This document shows, one piece after another, positions 50,056 through 61,789 of a stretch of 64,000 bases of DNA; position 1 is the stretch's first letter; every line of letters starts with the position of its first letter. The notes beneath the pieces are model-generated. The model made no database searches. It was not told where the DNA came from and saw nothing but the letters and a program-made list of their open reading frames with translations. A program made the translations under genes and the position numbers. The DNA comes from Branchiostoma belcheri (taxonomy: Eukaryota > Chordata > Leptocardii > Amphioxiformes > Branchiostomatidae): positions 3,493,914 through 3,557,913 of the forward strand of contig NW_017804464.1 of the NCBI RefSeq assembly GCF_001625305.1. The letters are read 5' to 3'.

Positions 50056-50829
50056 ACTTCTGCATTCATATGCAGGCCGCGGTAACATCACAGAATAATG
50101 GGAGGAGTACTAATTTACCTCATGCGGGGCGGGAAATTACCGATACACACCGCTGGAACAGCGGAAGGAACGTTGATCTAGCCTGCATTTTACTATATTG
50201 TAACGTTTAAAACGTTTTACGATCACCGGCGCAATTCAATTAGATAGACATTTTCTTTTGTCACTGTTGCCCAGGCAAGCGTTTCTATAGTTTGTCAACT
50301 TTGTTTTGCTGTTTTTCTCTGTTAACTTATTTTACCACCGAATAAGCAAACCTAGATGATCTGAAGTTATAAATGCCCCGGTCCGCCGTACATAATAGGC
50401 GGCGGGCGTGAGGTATAACGTTAGGGATGTGCAAAAACATCGTGGAAAATTCCTATAACACTCGAAAAAAGGCAGCATATTTACACGTGCTCACCAACAT
50501 TTTTATGGCTAATTATTGACCAGTTTTGGGGAGTTTTGTTATGTCCTTGGAGTTTTGTTTAGAGTGGGACGGAAAGCCGTGCCGCCACTCCGACTCCATG
50601 CACTTCCGTGTTACATTACGTTGTATGTGACCAACAAAATTACGCCAAAAGGCACCACAAAATCCACATGTACATATATTTTTTTTCCCGAAAATTCTTT
50701 TGAGTACGCATTTCGTCACTAGGATGTTGCTAATTAGACGTAGAAATAAGGTAGAAACCAGCGTAAATGTGGCTCTCTCGAGATCATTTCGCGCGGGGAA
50801 GGGCGCCCCAGCATGCAACGGGCTTCGTT

Positions 50830-50900
50830 CTAGCCAATCACAGCGCAGGTCATCTAAGGTGAACCAATCAGACCGTAGCTACTTGCATATTATAATGAGC
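50830..50900 (+). promoter_or_regulatory. Promoter-like CCAAT/CCAAT/TATA block inside the 2.05-kb element
   Basis: Two CCAAT boxes in CCAATCA context (50834-50838 and 50864-50868) are followed by an octamer-like TTGCATA and TATTATAATG (50888-50897). The spacing suits an RNA polymerase II core promoter reading to the right. A GC-rich palindromic segment (GGTCGGCCGCGGCC) follows at about 50912. No coding frame begins downstream. Confidence 0.5.
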
Positions 50901-51839
50901 ATGCTGCACACAGGTCGGCCGCGGCCAGGGCGACCGGCCCTGAGTGTTTTGCAACTATATTTTTACGGGGATTTTCTGACGTTTGACGCTGACTTTGGCA
51001 CGATATGATCGCACTACCATGTACACGCTACCGTAGGCGGCAAATGAGTGGTCATTTTTATATAATCGTCGAGAAATTTTGGCGTTATGCACCCGGAAGT
51101 GAGCCGATCTCAGTTTGCGTTCCCTCGATTTTTGACAGTTTCCCCCCTCAAAATAAGAAACAAAACTACCGCTATTAAATAGAACCATGTATTACAATTA
51201 TCATTTCAACATGATAGATCTATTATATATTCCTTTATTAACTATGATATCATCATGGTTGTGGAAAGTCCTCAGCTGGCGAACCGAGTCCTTGCGCCGG
51301 GAGTGACGGTACATTTTACCTTGAGTATTAAAGCCGCTAGTACTAGTAAGCCGCGCGCCTTACAAAAATTATAATAATTTTTCTTTTGTGTCAAAAACCG
51401 CCGTGAATTTAAGGCATGAGTTACCGATTTATATTTCTTCTACGGCAGATATTTCTTGTTTCGTCACGTCCCATGACGTCCTGTGAGAGCGGTAGGCCGC
51501 CGCTGGTACAAAATGTACAAGACATCGTCTGCCCACTGCTACACTTTGTTGACATACATTGTATTACACAACGTAATTTTCCGCTAGAAATAACTATAGA
51601 ATAGCATTAAAAGATAGCACAATTCGCTTCACACAGTCGACACATGGATAAACCACAAAGTTATTTTACGAATCACATGTCCACTTGCCTCTGGTGCTGT
51701 TATTTTTCAAGGGGCAACATCGCAACACATTAGCGGACGCCCCAGGAGGTGGCAAATTGCTATTGTCTTGTCGGCGCGTAAAACAAACATGAAATCCGAC
51801 CCTATCACATTAACGCAAATGGTAACGCGTTAGAAATAA

Positions 51840-51915
51840 TTTCTGACGATTTTCTAACCATTTCTGACCGAAAATCTAACCAAATACTGACGATTTTCTA
51901 ACCATTTCTGACGAA
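51840..51915. repeat. Right subterminal repeats of the 2.05-kb element
   Basis: TTTCTGACGATTTTCTAACC recurs about twice with related fragments (TTTCTGACCGAAAATCTAACC). It lies just inside the right inverted repeat, opposite the TTTTCCGTTAC array. Confidence 0.8.
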
Positions 51916-54536
51916 AAAATAACTCGTTAGTAACGGGGTACCCGGTTAACTATAACGCGAACGGTACTGTATATCTTTGTAACTTTACTGCAAAATGTAA
52001 AAATGTGAGGGAGGGGGAACCAATACAAGCCCCAGGACAACAAATGTATAGGCAGAGTGTACTGCACATGCACGAAACCCTGACTTTTCATGATTTTCGT
52101 TGGATGTTTGGTCAACGTTGCATCAGAAATTTGCCTGTTGCATAGAACATCTTTTCTGACAAAACATTTGGAAACTACAGACAGTATGTAAACCGTTTAT
52201 ACGCGAATATGACCTTATTTCAGACGTTCTACCAATTTCGAAAGTGCTATACAGAATACGTTACAGGTTTTGCACAGGCGCAGTACGTTCTGCCTATGTG
52301 CTCATGATATATACCATTACCACAACCTTTCCAAAGCTACACACTTTTAACATAAATCATCTTGCTGATTCATAGCTTCTCTTATGACCCCATTATTTAT
52401 AACTCTCTACAGACTATTTCCTCTGAGATATATGTAGTAGAAAACAGGTCGGTCAAAATATTGGGTCATCCTTGTCATAATAAATTAGCAGATAATACAT
52501 GCATGTCGGTACCATGCTTTCATCATTACTGCATTGAAGACCTCCGAAATACAATGTAATGAGCACGTCGGCACAAAGTACTGTGTACTGCTCTTTGGTC
52601 AAGGTTGCATCAGGATTTTGCCTGTTGCAGACAATATTTTTCAGACATAACTTTTGGAAACTACAGACGGAGTGTGAACCTTATATACGCGTCAATACGA
52701 CCTTATATGAGACGTTCTGCAGAAGTGCTATGCACAATACATTATAGGTTTTGTGCAGGTGCAGTCTGTTCTGCTGAAGTGCTAAATAAATATTACATAC
52801 ATATATGTCTACAAGGGTTGGTGGTCTGAAAATGACAGGAAAACCTCCATGGAAAAGGCAACAAGAAAACTTGCACAGCAAAGTTGACAGAATAAAAATT
52901 GAAATTCACCTAAGAGAGACATACTGTTAGCCTAAAGAAATGTGTTCCCAGTATTTTCACACCCTCAATCTTTAAATCCTATTTCTTTTCCTAAAGCACT
53001 GCAAATCAGACATGACTGTGGTTAACCTTAGTGATCTCAGGCTGTGGTTGACCAATCAGAAAGAGCCACACAAGGTAGAATTTCAGAAACGTGATTACAA
53101 GCAGGGTAGTGTGACTGACCGCATTGCCTAAAACTCACTTATTCTGCCAGAAATCTGGTTTACTACATTCAGTACCACCATAATGTAATGATACTTGCAT
53201 CACTGCTTGTAAAATTCAGGCTCATACATATACATAGAACATTACTACATGTACAAAAGTCAACCTCTAGTCTACAGAGATAACTGTTACAGATATTGGT
53301 AGAGATATACTTGTCTTTTTAAGACTGAGATCTCGATGGAAATTGTCAAACAGAATCATCACCTTCAAGCATGATAGAATTTTTCAAAAGCCTGAAATCA
53401 TTGCATAATGACATAAGCAAGAAAATTGTGTTAGATACATAATCACAAACTGCTTATTTGACATAAATGGATGGCAAGATTGTATGTATTAGCAGGTGAA
53501 AATCTTATTATACCCAGATTGGACTATGTACTACATGTACATGGCTACTGATATGCCATTCAACAACCTTGAAAAATCAATATTAAAGTACTGGCCAGGA
53601 AAAAGTTCCAAGTAGAAAGATAGGGAAAAAATTGAAGAATCATGTACATATACATGTACCTAAATTGTGATGAACACAAAATCACACTTAATTCAGTAGG
53701 GGGTGTTTTATGTAATACTATGCTGTCTGCACAAACACAATAGGTCCACTGCAGTGACAAAGGGACCCCCCACGAGGCCTGTTTCGAACTTAACCTTGGT
53801 CTCCCCAATGGTAACTTGCCTACCAAAAATCATGAATATCAATCTATGCCTTCAAGAGTTATGCCGCTAAATCCACAGTCTCCCATTCTGAAGCAAGTCC
53901 TGATTCTATACCATTCTGACAAAGGCAATTATACAAGATTTTTACTTCAAATTCCCCAGACAAACTCCCAAACAAGCCCTGAAACAAGCACAACAGGCGG
54001 CAATCATGTAGACCTGCCAGCATCAGCCATGCAAACAATCTGCTATGGATAAACTGATTACATCTCCAATTCCCAGAGAGTTATTATACGGAGGTAAAGG
54101 GATTTCCCATATTATCCAATCAGTTTTCCAGCCAAGTTTGCTCAAATCCTGCCATATGGTAGCTACTTAATTAGACTGCCTGGAGAGAAATCCAAAAGTA
54201 CCTGTCTGCAAGTTGATCTATCTATCATGGGATAAAGCAAATACTCTCCAAATTGGCTTTCTCATCTGTAATTGCATGAAAAAAACTACTTCTACAACTC
54301 TTGCACTTTGTAAATTCCAACTGTTCTATGTCTAACATGGATAAAAGAGTCTCCATGAAATATAATGTGATGACAAAAAGTTTTTCCTAACATCAGTGAC
54401 AGTTATGATATAACATCTATCAATATCTATATATAACATTTTGATTGGATTTTGTTTAAATTATCTAGTACTTACAGCAAAGAAACCAAAAGCTTTTTAA
54501 AGAACAAATTCATTTTACTATAAAGCAAAATGACCA

Positions 54537-54820
54537 CTAAACTGAAATTGCTGTAATTAGGTAATTCAGTTAATTTCTCATGCACAAAATACTGTTTACC
54601 AAAAAAAGAAAACTCTTCAATGACTTGAACCAAGCAATGTAGAGTACTAGAGTGAAGATACTTAAGATTAGTTTGAGCACTGAACTGAAATTACTGTAAA
54701 TAGATATTCAGTTAATTTCTCGATCACAAAATATTGTTTACCAAAAAAAGAAACTCTTCAAAAACTGCAACCAAGCACTGCAGAGTTCTAGAGAGAAGAT
54801 ACATAAGATTAGTTTCAGCA
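54537..54820. repeat. Tandem duplication, ~142-bp unit
   Basis: Copies begin near 54537 and 54679. Both contain ACTGAAATT(G/A)CTGTAA, TTCAGTTAATTTCTC, TGTTTACCAAAAAAAGAAA and AAGATTAGTTT. Confidence 0.92.
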
Positions 54821-55654
54821 GCCAACTTTGTAAATGCCATCCAGACATGCAGCTCGGTGATCCCTCAATTTGACTTTCCTGAAACATCTGCGCTCCGAGA
54901 ATCTCCTATTACATCTACATTTCTACCATGACATTTTAATGGCGTAAGCACTTCTCAGGAGTGGGTATTAGAGCAGCAATATCTCTGAGTGGCACGTAAT
55001 CAACACACAGCCATCATTCTAACCACTCAGTGATCTTCTGCCAGGCCCAGGCTTGCTGAGCTCGGAGTCTGGCTTTCAGAGGAAAGGGGCATGGATCGAT
55101 ACCCTACTGTTGTGTTGGCTGTATAGGTGAAAAATGACTAAATTGTCCTGAACTGAACTGAAGTCCCTTGGGGTAAGGCACACTTTCAGTCATTGGAATT
55201 ATTCTATTAATCCACTGGTAGAAATACTTTTTATTGCAGAATGTCAAAATTTTGTTCTTTAATTCAGAAATACTTCCTGCAAATACACACTGAAAAGTCT
55301 GGATCTAAACCAATGGCATATACAAAATTGTTGTTTTACATTTTACATGCAATTGCAATTTGAAAAATACATGCAAAATTCCTTTTTTTTTATATACAGT
55401 CTGTAGTAAACACAAAAGCAATTAGCTTGACTGGTTAAGTTATAGCATTGGGGCACAGACCACTCTAAGAACTTCAGAGACTTAAGAATTGAGTATCATC
55501 TATAAGGATGTGAAAGAAATGCATTTATTTGAATTAATGGTACTTAACACATCACTCTCCTTCTTAAAACACCTGTGAATGAGCAGCAAAAGCACAAAGT
55601 TATTCATAACTGACATACAAAGTGAAAAGCTGGTAGAGGTCACACAGCCGTTAA

Positions 55655-55675
55655 ATCAGCACCAAGGACAGACCT
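55655..55675 (+). promoter_or_regulatory. RE1/NRSF-like site 7
   Basis: ATCAGCACCAAGGACAG, full consensus match. Flanks are unlike the other sites. Confidence 0.5.
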
Positions 55676-57021
55676 TCCATCCATACTCCTGACGGATGTA
55701 AAAGGCTGAAAAGCAACTCAGAGGCTTAACTTAAATTACAAAACTGTCCCCTTGGCTTTACAGCCTGATGTATTCTATCTGCAGAGCTGCCCTGTTGATA
55801 CCACAGTTTGGTGTTTGGTGTGCATTAATGGAGAAGGATTCGAGCCATGGGGGGAAATGATACCATCAAATACAGCTGGGTACTGTAATGGACGTATCAA
55901 CAGTGTGCCATTACAAACACCCTTAAAGCCATTCCAGACAACTACCAGCCCCGTAATGCCAGATAGCACTTAAAATTCAGTCGTGGGAAGGTCGCGATAG
56001 GACAGCAAAGGGCATTCCGTCTTTCCAGGGAACGGTGGCACAGCCAGTATACTACTGTCAACGGAATCACTAATTCCTGTCAGCAATTTCAACTGTATGA
56101 GAATTCGCGAAAGCTAATATTGACCTGACCTTAAGTCTGCCACCACTTGCCCTTTACATGTAACCCCTGGAAGAATTTCAAGTAAAGTTAGAACAGAAAT
56201 TCAAATAAAGTGTTACTGATAGGGAATTCCCGCCCTAAAAAGTATGCCAGTGCTACAAGAAAGTGCTTGAGGAAGTCATCTGTCAAGTAGCTATCTCCTT
56301 CACCGAGCTGCTTTACTGCCATTTTGATCAAATATCCTCACCACATAAGGTAGATTGCACCACAGTCTAACGACTTTTCCTAGGACACTGAAGGTCAATG
56401 CTTCCGGTTAATGCAGGGCACATCAATCTGTGAGATTATAATGGTGGTTAGATGGGAAGTAAATGCATCAGCGACCCAATTTCCGAAACTTCAACTTTGA
56501 GTGCGGCTCTCTAATGGTACTTGACTCTCTCTTATTGGGTTCAACTTTTGCTGACGTCGATATATTGATAGCAGACAAGTAAAGCGTCTTGTAAAAGTTT
56601 CTTTACTACTTCCACTATCTATTTTGGAGTACATATCTAAAAGGAAAAAGTTGCAAGCATAAAAGGCACTTAACTAGATGTATCAGTGAAAACTTCACGA
56701 GAAGCAATTTGTCAGTACTTCTGCAATCGAATAGTACTTTGCTCCCTGCGCTTCTACCAAATGCCAGAGCAAGTAATGCATGGCAAAAGGATTATATTGG
56801 CTTTTGTAGACAAAATGGGGGCAAGCAACGTATCAAAAGTCAATACTATTCCATTTGTGCCTTGGTGTGGCCAAATGGTTTGGCTACGCTTTGCGCCCCG
56901 CAACTGAAACTTTTCTCTGCACGCTCCAGTTTCATAATGGCATTCGTTACGAGCAACATTAAACTATTTTTTTCACTGGATTACGGCAATCCATCTCACG
57001 GCAACTTTTGCCGTCATACAA

Positions 57022-57190
57022 AATTGCACGCTATGCCTGCAGAATGGACGCATAATCGCACAAATCGGATGCTGCAGCTGGCAAATGGAAACAATCACAC
57101 GGTCACACTGAATTGCACGCTACACTTGGCAGATGGGTGCCATCACATGGTCATGTCGAATTGCATGTTACACCTGATAGATGGACACAA
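57022..57190. repeat. Degenerate 48-bp minisatellite
   Basis: AATTGCACGCTACACTTGGC, then AGATGG and CATCACATGGTCA, recurs at 57111 and 57159. More diverged copies run from 57022. Because 48 is a multiple of three, one frame stays open for 176 residues (56709-57239) with repeats like LHLADG..H. I see no sign that it is a gene. Confidence 0.75.
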
Positions 57191-57709
57191 ACAGCTTCGT
57201 TCTCTGTCTCAACTACAAGCTGATGAGGCAATACAATGACGCCAGTGCCTAGGTTCCTGAACGTGAATACAAGTTGTCCAAGATTAATCGCTGTCCGATG
57301 GGACCCAAACAACCTCTCGGATCACATTTTACCCTGACCTGGACGCCATTAAACAGAGGTCCCATGGGAAAGATGTATCTTTCGTGACACATGGCATACG
57401 GTTCTGTCCATCAATCACATCTTCATGCTCTACATGTACAGGCTTGCATGACTGAACACGATGCACCAGAGAAAAATATGACCTACAGGTAAAGAGCTTT
57501 CCCTGCATTTTCATAACCTCTGTAGTTTGCCCCTAATATAGCTGCCCTTCAGCATAACAGAGCAGTGTCACAGGCACACAGAAGTAGCTGGTGTATGACT
57601 TGTTACGAGTACATCTATGGCCTAAATCATTTGAAGCTATTTTAGTATTTAAGGTCAAAGTTAACAAATAGAATACAAGGAAGTACCAATGAGGGCCTTT
57701 TGTATCCTC

Positions 57710-58035
57710 TAGGGCTCTAGCCAACACCAGTTTTTCTGTCAATTGCAGGACGTTTTTGGCATGTGACAGAAAATGTTTAAAACCGATCAGTCAAGCTTGA
57801 TGGAAAAAATTGGCAAAAGTCTTGCCATGGGTAAAAATTATAAGAACATGAGAAGGACCAACAACAACCACTCTCAACCCCATGATTTGCCTCTCAAAAG
57901 GTGGGACATGAGTTTTTAAAGGCTTGAAAATCCAAAATTTGTCCCTGGACTCCCCTAGATTGCGAGTACTATGCTCCCAGGTCTGATCATGAACCAGGGC
58001 TGACGGAAAAAGATTTCGAGCTGGCTAGAGCCCTG
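57710..58035. mobile_element. hAT-like non-autonomous element D with perfect 8-bp duplication
   Basis: The ends are TAGGGCTCTAGCCA and TGGCTAGAGCCCTG. The flanks are an exact 8-bp duplication GTATCCTC at 57702-57709 and 58036-58043, diagnostic of hAT-type insertion. The length is 326 bp and there is no coding frame. Confidence 0.93.
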
Positions 58036-60235
58036 GTATCCTCCTGTACATTTATGTTTGCATACGGGGATAAATAACCTAAACAAGCCAACTGACCCTG
58101 GAAAATTTCACAAGCAAAATATCTATAACAGTAAACGTTAGATGTAACTGACCCCAACCAACTTTGCACTTTAAAAAGTTACCATATAAAGAGAAAGGCT
58201 TATCGGATTTCAAACATATCCTGGCCCAACACTTATTCCAGTTGGTACACAAAATCTAAAGTGAACATCAAAAAGCCATAAACTTTATGCAGGTTTGTAG
58301 TAAAAAGTGCAGATGGATAATATTGTAAATAGCTTATATCCCTTCAGGTGCCTTAAGAAAAGGTATTGGATCTATACCAGGCAGTGCAAAGTACTCATAA
58401 CTACACTTTACAGCAATTGCCCTAGCCTTTAAAGGGAGTACTGGCATCCAACCTGCAATTTTCAAAGCCGTTGAGTACAGTACTAAAAGTGGGCAAAGAC
58501 ATTAACATTTCCCTAGCCAATCATAATAGATGGGTATTACACGCAATTTTGCTGAAGCAGAAATGGACAAATAGAGATCCAAAATTGAAACTATTATGGG
58601 GAAATATCAAAGGCTAGCTAAACCTTTCAGGGATTTAAATTACCCCTATATTACCTAGAGATGATATGTGCTTACATTTGGTATTGCAATTTTCACCCGG
58701 CGTAAAAAAAAGCTAGCTATTACTGAAATTGCACTTCTTTTCAAAAAGGGTACCAGTATCTCCTAAAAGAGCATCTTTGATGAGGGAATGCAGGATTTAA
58801 AAGCTATATCATAGGTATTCAATCTTATTACCAAAAGTCTTAGCACCAGTGCTGTCAGCTATCTTGGTTTTTCATCCTTGCTAACGTCATTTGGCGGGAT
58901 AGAAGACCATCCTTAAGTGTTACGAGGAATACCGTGAAAATCCTTTTAATTTAGATACTGTAGAAATGGAAGCTCAAAGACTGTTATATCTACACTGCTG
59001 GCGCGTCGCAGCGTTATATCAAGTGGAATTAATGTCTCTGGGCTTTCATCCTTTTATGGTCAATCTTCCTTGTGCCCGCGTAGCGCGGAGGCGAGGCAAG
59101 CCGCACTTCATCGGGCTCAAAGGTTGAGTGCTTTTTCGATGGCAGGCTCATTTGTACTAGAGGTAGAAGCCCTTAATCATGTAGATGATACACATACATC
59201 ACATGACTGAAAGAACAGAGTACTAAAGTATAACAGGGCTGGCAAAATGGAGGACATCAAACTGGGAATCAAAGAGGGTAACTAAGTATACACATAAAGT
59301 TTCATCAGGACAATGTGAAAGTACATGTAAGCCTCATTTGTAGTAAAAAATATTTATCACAAACATGATACATAACTGTTAATAATTAGGAATCCAAAAA
59401 GCAAGAAAGATACCCCTAATGTATATTGGAAGCCCTTTATAATGAAAATAATTATTGTATCAAATTAATGGAAGAATGCACTAAACTGTTTACGGTTTTG
59501 GAAAAAAGATTGGGAATTAAAGACCTTTGTGTTAAATGGACACACAATTGTTATCATTGAGGACTTCAAATGAAATTTTGGACAGATGGCAAGCAATAAA
59601 TTTGCGAGGAAGTGACTTATATTGAAAAGGCAACAGGTTTAATTTATGACTATACAGTGCAAATTTATGATAACCCTTATAGGTGCCGAGTATTAATTAG
59701 GTTCCTCATAAGCTGCAAAATTGATAAACAGTGAGGGATTGGGGCTTATTGCTTTATTTGGGGCATGAGATTTGTTTAGCCCTGACAGCATTATCGAAGG
59801 CAGTAATCCATGTCAATTAAATGCTAATGGCAAACAAGTCACTGGCACAAATGACTTACCGCATTTGTAACGCACCAGTAAAGGGCTATCCAGTGTGAAA
59901 TTTAAAGATTCTCACCATAGTCATTACAACAAAGGATTACATGTACATTTAGTGGCATGTGCATCTTGCTATTGTTATATCTTAGTCAAGGTAGTGCTTC
60001 TTCATTTCCCAGTTGCATGCTGCCAATGCATATTAAGTGTTCAATTTGGAGGGTACTTGTACTTGCGTGAAAAAAGTACATGCATGCTTGCTGAGGGAAC
60101 CATGAGAGGTAAGAAAATACAATGGAAGCTAATATTCTACAATAATAGACAAAATTCTCATCAGACTTTTTTAACCCAACTTTTGTTTCAAACATCTTTC
60201 TTCAACCAACTTTTGGATCAAGGGAGACAAAGCCA

Positions 60236-60427
60236 AGGCTTAGGAAAAAAATGTTGTGCTTCCTGTTTCATTCCTGAAAAAAATAGGGTTGGTACATGTA
60301 GGTATAGGATCTTTTTTTTATTTATTTATTTTTTTATTAGACTTTGGCAATCTCTAAAGCCTAGGGTTGGCAGCTTTTTCTAGGGTCGGTCGCGAAACAG
60401 AAAATACAACATTGTATTTCCTAGGCC
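60236..60427 (+). mobile_element. Long-inverted-repeat element, copy 3 (internally deleted)
   Basis: The arms are AGGCTTAGGAAAAAAATGTT with CTTCCTGTTTCATTCCTGAA, and TAGGGTCGGTCGCGAAACAG with ACATTGTATTTCCTAGGCCC. Most of the interior seen in copies 1 and 2 is missing. An A/T-rich TTTATTTATTT tract lies in the middle. Confidence 0.85.
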
Positions 60428-60732
60428 CAACCAAGCCATTCTTTGAATACTTTTGAGATGTTGCAAAAGGGCCAGGAGGCCAGTCTACATGTATTGCTAA
60501 AAATCCATTCAAAAGCCAATGCCGACTTCAGTATGCTTTAGGTTTCAACTGCAATGAATCATTTCCTCAGAACCTGCCATATTTCAAATCCTTAAAACGA
60601 CCCTAATGGATCCCCTGGGTCTAAAATATCACCCAGGTACAAATGGCTGCTTAAGCAAAATGTCTTGTTCAATTTGTCCTCTACCATTCACACATGTTTG
60701 TGGCTTAATTGCTAACATATATCAGACACCCC

Positions 60733-61445
60733 AGCGCCTACACAGCCACTTACAACACAACAAGGTTGACCTTTTTGTCATTTCGGCATTAGCAAGGTGA
60801 AAATGTCTCCTGTGATGGAGGTACACACACACACCTTCCCCATTTTTGCACTAGTTGCTTTATCGTTCGACAGTACACAACATAATAGTGCTATCTAGAT
60901 ATAAGTACAAGGCAAAGCGCCTACACAGCCACTTACAACACACACAAGGTTGACCTTTTTGTCGTTTTGTCATTACCAAGGTGAAAATGTCTCAAATGAT
61001 GGAGGTACACACACACACCTTCCCCATTTTCGCACTAGTTGCTTTATCGTTTGACAGTACACAACATAATGGTGCTATCTATATATAGGAGTACAAGGCA
61101 ATGTAACGTTGTAGTAATAAATTACTGGGATTTAGCCTACTCTCCTTTGCAGGAAAAGCGAAAAAACAAGGTTGACCTTTCATCATTTTGACATTAGTAA
61201 AGTGAAAATGTCTGTAGTGATTGAGGTACACACACACACCTTCCCCTCGTTTGCAGGAAAAGCGTACAAACAAGGTTGACCTTTCATGATCATCATTTTG
61301 ACATTAGCAAGGTGCAAATGTCTGTCATGATTGTGGTACACATACAAACCTTCCCCATTTTCACACTACATGTATAGTTGCTTTATCCTTCGTTATACAA
61401 CATCATGGTGCTATGTATAGGAACGCAAGGCAAAGTAATGGTAAA
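60733..61445. repeat. Tandem array, ~183-bp unit, about four copies
   Basis: AGCGCCTACACAGCCACTTA begins copies at 60733 and 60916. Two more diverged copies follow from about 61150 and 61250. Shared blocks are AAGGTTGACCTTT, AAGGTGAAAATGTCT, GAGGTACACACACACACCTT and TTGCTTTATC. GAAAAGCG flanks later units. Confidence 0.92.
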
Positions 61446-61789
61446 GTAATAAATTACTAGGATTTGGGGCCCAATTTCGGCCTTCCCTCCTTTGCAGGAA
61501 AAGCGAAATGTGCTGGATCAAGTTGTCTGACCGAGGCTTACCCTGACAGGACACTGGAACAGAGGACGGACCCTAGTTAACACTACTTTTATCCGGGAAT
61601 ATTTTTCTGACAAAAAGTTGGGACCACTGCATCGATCAGGCTACTTTGTACAGGGATGGGACTAATAATGGTTTTGCCATCCAGCGTACGGTTTCCAACA
61701 GAAGGTAGCCTCTCATTTTTCTAGAAAATCCTGTTACCATCTGGGACACCTGCAAGCAAATACATCAAGCTTTTTGTTACCTTTGGGCT

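Larger units (their letters stand above)
49918..51969. mobile_element. 2.05-kb pogo/Tc1-like element, non-autonomous
   Basis: The terminal inverted repeats CAGTACCGTTCGCGTTATAG then TTA are identical for 23 bp at both ends. They continue imperfectly through GTTACTAACG. TA flanks both sides, consistent with the TA target of the IS630-Tc1/mariner group; ends beginning CAGT with CGTTAT are seen in pogo/Tigger elements. There is no transposase frame. The interior is richer in CpG than its surroundings and contains subterminal repeat arrays and a promoter-like block. Confidence 0.85.

Noticed and set aside
51685..51705. Extra RE1-like match near GCCTCTGGTGCTG
   Set aside because: Only the GGTGCTG half agrees; the rest deviates from the consensus.
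54990..55200. Third SINE copy
   Set aside because: Only a short CCCTTGGGGTAAGGCAC core and a (TGAAC)-like tract are visible, and no A or B box could be identified.
56709..57239. 176-residue open frame as a gene
   Set aside because: Its length is explained by the in-frame 48-bp minisatellite. Kept only as a low-interest observation.
59895..60383. 162-residue open frame on the plus strand
   Set aside because: Its second half crosses the long-inverted-repeat element at 60236, including poly-A and poly-T tracts, giving a low-complexity end. No protein similarity is evident.
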